From: GCA-003244245 sp052390495 | GTDB taxonomy: Bacteria > Actinomycetota > Actinomycetes > Mycobacteriales > Pseudonocardiaceae | DNA length: 5,335 nt | NCBI GenBank assembly: GCA_052390495.1 | Contig: JBQTGW010000057.1 | Location: 1-5,335 of the forward strand | Direction of reading: 5' to 3' | Shown here: one piece after another, positions 1 through 5,335 of the stretch | How the letters are laid out: every line of letters starts with the position of its first letter | Position numbering within the stretch: position 1 is the stretch's first letter | Notes under the pieces: model-generated | What the model saw: the letters and a program-made list of their open reading frames with translations, nothing else | Databases searched by the model: none | Told to the model about the DNA's origin: nothing | Position numbers and translations under genes: made by a program

Positions 1-33
1 GTGTGGCGTGGGGGGCAAGACCGCCGGGCGCCA

Positions 34-59
34 CCCACCGGGGGGGCCGCCCCCGTGGG
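34..59. terminator. GC-rich hairpin upstream of pruA, possible terminator of an upstream gene
   Basis: CGGGGG at 39-44 can pair with CCCCCG at 50-55 across a 5-base loop. The stem extends through CCCA (34-37) with TGGG (56-59) if C38 is bulged, giving a 10-bp stem. There is no T-run, which is usual for actinobacterial terminators. The hairpin lies about 50 bases before the pruA start, so it could end transcription from a gene outside the window or sit in the pruA leader. The stretch is extremely G/C-rich and at the window edge, so base calls here may be unreliable. Confidence 0.3.
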
Positions 60-96
60 CGGGGCGATGGTGCCTAGCGCCCCCACCGCCACTCAC

Positions 97-103
97 AGGG
101 AGG
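97..103 (+). promoter_or_regulatory. Ribosome binding site of pruA
   Basis: AGGGAGG lies 5 bases before ATG 109. It decides the start: the reading frame stays open to the left edge of the window (36 more codons), but no comparable Shine-Dalgarno sequence precedes any earlier in-frame start. Confidence 0.85.
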
Positions 104-108
104 TCCAC

Positions 109-1740
<1,632 letters not shown>

Positions 1741-1773
1741 GGCTTGGTGCGACGCAGTCAGACCGCCGTGCGT

Positions 1774-1780
1774 AAGGCTC
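1774..1780. repeat. Left candidate target-site duplication
   Basis: AAGGCTC directly abuts the outer end of the left inverted repeat. It matches AATGCTC, which directly abuts the outer end of the right one at 2184-2190, at 6 of 7 positions. Such a short direct repeat exactly at the junctions is what transposition leaves. One mismatch implies later drift or coincidence. Confidence 0.45.
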
Positions 1781-1798
1781 AGTCCGCTCGATCATCAC
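1781..1798 (+). repeat. Left terminal inverted repeat of the putative insertion
   Basis: AGTCCGCTCGATCATCAC. The first 13 bases are the exact reverse complement of 2171-2183, and the last 5 (ATCAC) match GTGAT at 2165-2169 after skipping one base. Similarity between the two ends stops inward of this point. Confidence 0.6.
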
Positions 1799-2129
1799 GC
1801 GCTGTGTACTCCGTTTCTTTACGTTCACCCGAACGGTTCAGCGGAGCTTCTCCTACCATTCTTAGAAGGTATGAAGAGAACATTCGATTCAAGTTCCTCA
1901 GTGGTTCTAGATCGCGTTCGGATTCACCCGATCGGGTAGTTTGAAGTACACCGGCAAGAAGTCATGTTTCCGCAGCTCAGAGCACCTATATCGAACCGGC
2001 TGGACGGTGTTTTCACTCTCCTCAGGACGAACGACGATCATGGCGTTCTGTTCACTCCTCCGGAACCTTGCTTAATCCGAACGACACATCCATGCTTTTA
2101 ACTATCGAAGTCGTGGGATTCGTCGCGCC

Positions 2130-2143
2130 TTGTCAGGTGACAA
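2130..2143. promoter_or_regulatory. Candidate operator, TTGTCA-GG-TGACAA dyad
   Basis: A perfect 6-bp inverted repeat with a 2-base centre lies about 105 bases before the first gene of the downstream operon, just inside the right end of the putative insertion. The size and symmetry suit a dimeric helix-turn-helix repressor. I cannot assign a regulator family from sequence alone, and no regulator gene is in the window. Confidence 0.3.
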
Positions 2144-2164
2144 CGCCTTCCCACCGCTGACCAA

Positions 2165-2183
2165 GTGATCGATCGAGCGGACT
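2165..2183 (-). repeat. Right terminal inverted repeat of the putative insertion
   Basis: GTGATCGATCGAGCGGACT, the inverted counterpart of 1781-1798 with one additional base near position 2170. It also contains the 8-bp palindrome TCGATCGA at 2169-2176. Confidence 0.6.
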
Positions 2184-2208
2184 AATGCTCGCTGGGCATG
2201 AATCCGCT
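2176..2208 (+). other. Imperfect hairpin in the leader of the copper operon
   Basis: AGCGGA (2176-2181) pairs with TCCGCT (2203-2208). After a symmetric 3x3 internal loop, ATGC (2185-2188) pairs with GCAT (2196-2199) around a 7-base loop. It straddles the right junction of the putative insertion and ends about 40 bases before ATG 2248. It could be a leader structure or chance folding; no T-run or known riboswitch pattern follows. Confidence 0.25.
2184..2190. repeat. Right candidate target-site duplication
   Basis: AATGCTC directly follows the right inverted repeat and matches AAGGCTC at 1774-1780 in 6 of 7 positions. It lies 57 bases before the start codon of the next gene, so the putative insertion is in that gene's upstream region. 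Confidence 0.45.
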
Positions 2209-2247
2209 GACCAACGCCGAATACTCTCCAGAGCGGGGAATAGAAGT

Positions 2248-3210
2248 ATGCCGACGGAACACGGTGACGCCCAGCTCGGTGGGCTGCGCCGGGAGCACTT
2301 GGTTGCGGCGGCGATGGTCGCCGCCGTCACCGTCGTACTCGGGTTCGCCTCCGGGTTCGGGGTGTTGCCCGGCGCAGCCGTCGCAGCACCGGTGAGCCCG
2401 GCTGCCCCGGTAACCGGGCAGCCGGGCGGCCAGCAGGTCGCGCCACCAGCTGCAGGCCCACTGCCCCCCGGGGTCAGGCGACCCGGCGGCACGCAGGTGG
2501 GGATCCGGCCCGGCTCGCAGGGCACGTCCGGGGCCGGAACCGGATCTGCTTCCAGCGTCGGCCCCGGTTCCAGCGTTGGTTCCGGCTCCGGTTCCGACTC
2601 GGACTTCGGCAGCTTTCCGAGCAACCCGCCCGAATCCGGGAGTGCTCCGGCCACACCACCCACCGGCTCGGTGGTGGCCCCACCGCAGTGTCCGCCCGGG
2701 GTGCTTGACCAGCTGCTCGCGCTGATCGCCCAGGTGCTCGGTGGCGCCGAACCCGCCCAGGCCCTTTCGGCGTCCGGTGCGGTCACGTACACGTCCCTGC
2801 TGCCCGACTCAGTGGATCCCGGCGCAACAGTGAATCCTGGCGTCACTGAGCTGGTCACAGTCCTGCCCATCGGCGACGGCTGGACCGTTGCGGTGATCGG
2901 GCTGGTGCCGCTGCTCGACACCATCAACCAGCGCGACGACGCGCGCCGCAGCGCGGCAACCGCACTGGCGGCACAGCCCGCGGCGGCACCGATCGCCGCC
3001 GAGGCTCCTCTCGTAGCTCCGGGCGACCAGCTCACGCAGCTGGCGGCCCTGCTCTCCCCGCTTGGTATCGGGGTTGATCCGGCCAGCGGATCCACAGATC
3101 CCCTGCTGGCACCAGTGCTGGGATCGCTGGGCTGCACAGGCTTCGTAGCCGTGCCAGCACCGGCAGCGCCAGCAGCACCGGCCGGGTCACCGCAGGCAGC
3201 CATCCGATGA
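2248..3210 (+). CDS. Exported Pro/Ala/Gly/Ser-rich protein of unknown function, first gene of the copper operon
   Basis: The product has 320 residues and I recognise no family. It starts with a signal peptide: Arg14-Arg15, a hydrophobic core at about 18-40, and a likely signal peptidase I site AVA|AP after Ala46. Residues 48-147 are a disordered Pro/Gly/Ser-rich region, including a Ser-Gly linker at about 94-118. Residues 148-300 look more structured, with hydrophobic helices near 151-164 and 213-224, and are bounded by the only two cysteines, Cys148 and Cys296, which could form a disulfide. An Ala/Pro-rich tail follows. The predicted mature protein has no His, Met or Lys, so direct copper binding like CopC is unlikely. 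The start at 2248 is preferred because it puts the signal peptide at the N-terminus and has GGGGAA 7 bases upstream; the in-frame ATG at 2185 would add 21 residues and lacks a ribosome site. The stop overlaps the CopD-family start, implying co-translation. Existence is likely; function is unknown. Confidence 0.82.
   Translation: MPTEHGDAQLGGLRREHLVAAAMVAAVTVVLGFASGFGVLPGAAVAAPVSPAAPVTGQPGGQQVAPPAAGPLPPGVRRPGGTQVGIRPGSQGTSGAGTGSASSVGPGSSVGSGSGSDSDFGSFPSNPPESGSAPATPPTGSVVAPPQCPPGVLDQLLALIAQVLGGAEPAQALSASGAVTYTSLLPDSVDPGATVNPGVTELVTVLPIGDGWTVAVIGLVPLLDTINQRDDARRSAATALAAQPAAAPIAAEAPLVAPGDQLTQLAALLSPLGIGVDPASGSTDPLLAPVLGSLGCTGFVAVPAPAAPAAPAGSPQAAIR
2550..2576 (+). repeat. Short in-frame repeat encoding the Ser-Gly linker
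   Basis: TTCCAGCGT occurs at 2550-2558 and 2568-2576 with an 18-base period, encoding two SSVG-type units. It is followed by alternating TTCCGG/CTCCGG triplet pairs. This is a simple expansion-prone tract in the disordered part of the exported protein. Confidence 0.5.
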
Positions 3211-4160
3211 GCGTCCTGCTTGCCATGGCGCCCGATATCCAGGATTCCCTGGCCCGTTCGCCCGCCCGTTCCTGGCTGGTGATGGCCCGCGCGGTGGACT
3301 ACATCGGGACTGTGCTGTTCGTCGGAGGCACTGCGTTTCTCGCGACGCTCTGGCCGGCAGGCACCCAGGACATCCGAGCTCGCGGGGTGCTTGGCGCCGG
3401 GCTTGTGCTCGGCCTGTTCGGCACGCTGTTCGCGATCCTCCTGCATGGTGCCTGGATCGACGACGTGCCGATGGCGGAGGCGTTCCGCTGGGAGGTGGCG
3501 CAGGGCGTACTCGGCACGACCTTCGGTCAAGTGTGGGCCGCGAAGGCGTTGCTGTGGGTGCTCGCGACCGTCGTCATGGCGGACTTGTTCACCCGGGGCC
3601 AGGAGGCCGCCCGTTCGGTGGCGTGGCGAGTCATCGCTGTGATCGTCTGTGCCGCTCTGCTACGCACCTTGGGAATGGCCGGTCACGTCGCCGAGAGTGG
3701 CCCGCTGGTGCTGGGGATCGCCGACTTCGTCCACGTCGCCGGAATCAGCCTGTGGGGAGGCGGACTGGCGGTGCTGGTGTTCGCCCTGCTGCCGCGGCAG
3801 CGGCCCGAGGAGCTGGCTTCGATACTGCCTCGCTACTCCAAGCTGGTGTTCGGCTCAGTGCTGGCCGTCGTGGCCGGTGGCGTGGTCCTCACCTGGGGAC
3901 TCGTCGGCTCCTGGGCCGAGCTCGTCAGTACCGGCTATGGGCAGTTGCTGTCTCTCAAGGTCGCGGCCTTCGGGGCGGCGCTGGTGGCCGTGCTGGTTGC
4001 CAAGAGGTACGTCGACCGGCGCCGTGACGTCACCGTGACGCCGGGGGGTGGCGTCGCGGTGGCGCGCCCGGTCATCTACTCGGTGGCCATGCAAACGGTC
4101 TTGGTCGTGGTCGTCTTGCTGGCAACCAGCTTCCTCGTCACGGCCATTCCTGGCCGCTGA
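3207..4160 (+). CDS. CopD-family copper resistance/transport membrane protein
   Basis: This 317-residue integral membrane protein has about eight hydrophobic helices, near residues 24-49, 61-80, 107-127, 139-156, 168-195, 211-231, 247-266 and 291-312. The second half carries the CopD domain pattern: GHV with His160, then DFVHVAGISLWGGGL with His176, then YSKLVFGSVLAVVAGGVVLTW, and the GYGQLLSLKVAAFGAALV stretch resembling the YGxLLxxK signature. His80 at the end of helix 2 is another possible metal ligand. Family members (PcoD/CopD, and YcnJ where it is fused to CopC) are linked to moving copper across the inner membrane, with uptake the usual proposal. No CopC domain is attached and none is encoded nearby. 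The ATG overlaps the upstream stop as ATGA and lacks a clear ribosome site, so translation is probably coupled; ATG 3225 is a less likely start. The next gene begins 42 bases downstream. Family is confident; direction and exact substrate are inferred. Confidence 0.9.
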   Translation: MSVLLAMAPDIQDSLARSPARSWLVMARAVDYIGTVLFVGGTAFLATLWPAGTQDIRARGVLGAGLVLGLFGTLFAILLHGAWIDDVPMAEAFRWEVAQGVLGTTFGQVWAAKALLWVLATVVMADLFTRGQEAARSVAWRVIAVIVCAALLRTLGMAGHVAESGPLVLGIADFVHVAGISLWGGGLAVLVFALLPRQRPEELASILPRYSKLVFGSVLAVVAGGVVLTWGLVGSWAELVSTGYGQLLSLKVAAFGAALVAVLVAKRYVDRRRDVTVTPGGGVAVARPVIYSVAMQTVLVVVVLLATSFLVTAIPGR

Positions 4161-4164
4161 TCCC

Positions 4165-4191
4165 GCACCACTATGACGCGCACCACTATGA
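4165..4191 (+). repeat. 12-bp direct repeat with 15-base period at the cupredoxin gene start
   Basis: GCACCACTATGA occurs at 4165-4176 and again at 4180-4191. Each copy carries an ATG in the same frame as the cupredoxin gene, at 4173 and 4188, upstream of the preferred start at 4203. It looks like a small tandem duplication. Confidence 0.8.
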
Positions 4192-4197
4192 GAGGAG
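4191..4197 (+). promoter_or_regulatory. Ribosome binding site of the cupredoxin gene
   Basis: AGAGGAG lies 5 bases before ATG 4203. It selects this start over the in-frame ATGs at 4173 and 4188, neither of which has a purine-rich site at proper spacing. Confidence 0.8.
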
Positions 4198-4202
4198 TTT
4201 CG

Positions 4203-5201
4203 ATGGGCAACATTGGCTTACTTGAGCGGCCGCCGGAGGAGGTGTCCGCCCCATCCAGCGCATCATCCAGCCGGTTCACCGGTCTGGCTGTGCTTGCCGC
4301 GGTCGCTGCGGTTGTGCTGGGGATCACCGCCCTGGGTGGTCCTGGGACAACGCTGAACGGTGGGTCGCAGCTCGCCGCCAACGGTGCCGCCACACTCCAG
4401 CAGACTGATCCGGGCTCTGGACATGCAATGGCACCACCAGATGCACCTGCGGGTAGTAGCGGCTCGGGAGGTCACCAGGCAGCTCCTGCAGCTCCTGGGG
4501 ACGCCGGTGCCGATGCTAGCGGGAGCCAGGTGGCACCCGTCGAGCACATCGTCAGCATGGAGGGGCTCCTGTTCGTTCCCGCTGCACTTAATGTCGCCGT
4601 TGGTGACACCGTGACCTGGGTGAACAACGACGACGCCTTACACACCGTGACCGTCACCGACGGTCCGGAGACCTTTGAGTCCGAACTGATGAACCCAGGA
4701 GACACCTTCAGCTACACCTTCACCATGGCCGGCTTGTACGAGTACTACTGCGCCGTACACCCGGACATGAAGGCTTCCGTGCTCGTCGCGGGAGCGGACG
4801 TGCCGCCTGCAGACGGTTCGGTGCCGTCGGCCCCGGTCGAGGAGGACACTGCCAGCTGCGTGACGTCCACGTTCTTTGACGCGATGATGCGTCACATTGA
4901 GGCCGCTCACCTGCAGACCTCGCCCGGTCAGCAGGTGAAGGATCTGGCGTCGGTGGACCAGTACGTCAAGACACACACCATCCTGCTGAACGACATGTTC
5001 AAGCCCGCGTTCGACGGGACGGTCACCGACGGGCTAGCGACGTCGCTGAAGGCCCTGCGGACTCACATGGAGGTGGCTCACCTCCAGACGTCACCGGGTC
5101 AGCAGGCCGCTGATCTGCTGGCGCTGGACCAGTACGTCAAGACCCACACCGTACTGGCGCAGGACACGATCGCTCCGCACGCGGATTACACCGCCTGCTG
5201 A
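4203..5201 (+). CDS. Membrane-anchored cupredoxin with C-terminal tandem His-containing repeat
   Basis: The product has 332 residues. A short cytoplasmic tail is followed by one hydrophobic segment at about 25-46, probably an uncleaved anchor; there is no lipobox Cys. A Gly/Ser/Pro/Ala linker runs to about 112. Residues ~113-196 form a plastocyanin/amicyanin-like cupredoxin domain. The full type 1 copper site is visible: His147 in ALHTV, then Cys183, His186 and Met189 in CAVHPDM. The C-x2-H-x2-M spacing is that of amicyanin. After a Pro/Val/Glu linker come two copies of a ~45-residue helical module with a 57-residue period, at about 224-268 and 281-325. Each contains H-x4-H, then LQTSPGQQ, then DQYVKTHT. 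Cys219 just before and Cys332 as the last residue bracket them and may form a disulfide. It probably acts on the outer membrane face in copper binding or electron transfer with the CopD-family neighbour. Cupredoxin identity is confident; the role of the repeat domain is unknown. Confidence 0.93.
   Translation: MGNIGLLERPPEEVSAPSSASSSRFTGLAVLAAVAAVVLGITALGGPGTTLNGGSQLAANGAATLQQTDPGSGHAMAPPDAPAGSSGSGGHQAAPAAPGDAGADASGSQVAPVEHIVSMEGLLFVPAALNVAVGDTVTWVNNDDALHTVTVTDGPETFESELMNPGDTFSYTFTMAGLYEYYCAVHPDMKASVLVAGADVPPADGSVPSAPVEEDTASCVTSTFFDAMMRHIEAAHLQTSPGQQVKDLASVDQYVKTHTILLNDMFKPAFDGTVTDGLATSLKALRTHMEVAHLQTSPGQQAADLLALDQYVKTHTVLAQDTIAPHADYTAC
4872..5006 (+). repeat. Coding tandem repeat, copy 1 (residues 224-268)
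   Basis: First copy of the C-terminal module of the cupredoxin protein. It carries His231, His236 and His258 in H-x4-H-x21-H spacing, and ends with Lys-Pro after a predicted second helix. The core at 4899-4979 is about 80% identical in DNA to 5070-5150 (65 of 81 bases by hand count), including a shared 19-base run at 4954-4972. Confidence 0.85.
5043..5177 (+). repeat. Coding tandem repeat, copy 2 (residues 281-325)
   Basis: Second copy, offset by 171 bases. The three histidines are conserved as His288, His293 and His315 with the same H-x4-H-x21-H spacing. LQTSPGQQ and DQYVKTHT are identical to copy 1, while the first helix outside the His positions has diverged (SLKALRTHME against FFDAMMRHIE). 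Confidence 0.85.
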
Positions 5202-5220
5202 ACGGCACACCTCACCTGAG

Positions 5221-5256
5221 GCGTCGCGGCCCCACGCGACGCGGCGGTGGGGCCGC
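5221..5256 (+). terminator. Probable operon terminator with two competing hairpins
   Basis: GCGTCGC (5221-5227) pairs with GCGACGC (5236-5242) around an 8-base loop. Alternatively GCGGCCCCAC (5226-5235) pairs perfectly with GTGGGGCCGC (5247-5256) around an 11-base loop. The two stems share bases and cannot both form. The 10-bp stem is the stronger. It lies about 25 bases after the cupredoxin stop, and there is no T-run, as is common in high-GC actinomycetes. Confidence 0.6.
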
Positions 5257-5261
5257 CGGCA

Positions 5262-5335
5262 ATGGGTGGGGGCGGGGCCCCCCCCCCCAGCAACCCAGCC
5301 ACCCCCCGCCCCCCCCCCGCCCCCGGCGCCCCCCC
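5262..5335. other. C-rich low-complexity right edge, possibly unreliable sequence
   Basis: There is no T after position 5267. The stretch includes an 11-C run at 5278-5288 and further long C blocks. It has no coding or regulatory pattern I can support. It resembles degraded read-end or contig-edge sequence rather than biology. Confidence 0.6.

Larger units (their letters stand above)
1781..2183. mobile_element. MITE-like non-autonomous insertion, ~403 bp, no transposase
   Basis: The segment starts with AGTCCGCTCGATCATCAC (1781-1798) and ends with GTGATCGATCGAGCGGACT (2165-2183). These are reverse complements apart from one extra base in the right arm; the outer 13 bases are perfect. A 7-bp direct repeat (6/7) flanks it exactly. 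Base composition supports a foreign piece: about 51% GC by hand count over 1801-2160, against clearly higher GC in the neighbouring genes. I see no convincing coding frame inside; two short open plus-strand frames enter it from the left but carry no recognisable protein. It fills most of the 507-base gap between pruA and the copper operon, and removing it with one target copy leaves about 97 bases. It is not assigned to an IS family: I do not recognise the ends. Alternatively it could be a regulatory region with two distant inverted binding sites. Confidence 0.5.

Noticed and set aside
1854..1871. TACC/GGTA dyad around TTCTTAGAA, considered as a copper-regulator (CsoR or CopY type) operator
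   Set aside because: It lacks the G/C-rich core of CsoR sites and the TACA/TGTA arms of CopY sites, has a one-base asymmetry, and is far from the operon start.
1926..1937. Perfect 12-bp palindrome ACCCGATCGGGT
   Set aside because: About one perfect 12-bp palindrome is expected by chance in 5 kb, and it matches no operator I can name, so I do not call a site.
1744..1944. Short plus-strand open frame running from the pruA stop into the low-GC gap
   Set aside because: The 66 residues show no recognisable motif, no good ribosome site precedes it, and it crosses the left border of the putative insertion.
2062..2104. GGAACC as an ECF-sigma -35 box, and TTGCTT/CATGCT as a housekeeping promoter
   Set aside because: No matching -10 element lies at the right distance from GGAACC, and the second pair matches the consensus poorly, so I do not assert a promoter.
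2185..2247. Upstream ATG 2185 as the start of the exported protein
   Set aside because: It adds 21 polar residues before the signal peptide, lacks a ribosome site, and falls within the proposed target duplication; ATG 2248 fits better.
2133..3530. 465-codon open frame on the minus strand opposite the exported protein and the CopD gene
   Set aside because: Its translation is Pro/Ser/Gly/Arg-rich with no domain. The opposite strand gives a proper signal peptide, a stop/start overlap and a multi-helix CopD domain. Long antisense frames are expected in high-GC DNA.

Overview
The window looks like a piece of a high-GC actinomycete chromosome. Coding stretches are GC-rich with strong G/C preference at third positions. 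The first gene is very close to the PruA form I recall from Mycobacterium and relatives. The secreted and membrane proteins have the Ala/Pro/Gly-rich style of Pseudonocardiales and neighbouring orders. I cannot name a genus. Both outer edges are extremely G- or C-rich, and the last ~68 bases contain no T at all. This suggests the window is close to a complete short contig with an unreliable right edge.

Layout, all genes on the plus strand. (1) 109-1740 is pruA, a complete 543-residue L-glutamate-gamma-semialdehyde dehydrogenase (second step of proline catabolism). No proline dehydrogenase gene follows it. (2) 1741-2247 is a 507-base gap of much lower GC (about 51% over 1801-2160 by hand count). 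It is bounded by an 18/19-bp imperfect inverted repeat (1781-1798 and 2165-2183), directly flanked by a 7-bp direct repeat matching at 6 positions. I interpret 1781-2183 as a ~403-bp MITE-like non-autonomous insertion. Without it the intergenic gap would be an ordinary ~100 bp. (3) 2248-5201 is a probable three-gene operon: an exported low-complexity protein of unknown function, an eight-helix CopD-family membrane protein whose start overlaps the preceding stop (ATGA), and a membrane-anchored cupredoxin with a complete type 1 copper site and an unusual C-terminal tandem repeat. (4) 5202-5335 holds two overlapping, mutually exclusive GC-rich hairpins, probably a terminator, then C-rich low-complexity sequence.

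How the genes may work together: CopD proteins are linked to copper passage through the membrane, and cupredoxins bind one copper ion on the outer face. The last three genes therefore plausibly form an extracytoplasmic copper-handling or copper-dependent electron-transfer unit. The exported first protein sits where a CopC-like copper chaperone might be expected, but its predicted mature form has no His and no Met, so it is unlikely to do that job directly. The most interesting items are the cupredoxin's duplicated His-bearing module, bracketed by two cysteines, and the unnoticed small insertion upstream of the operon.
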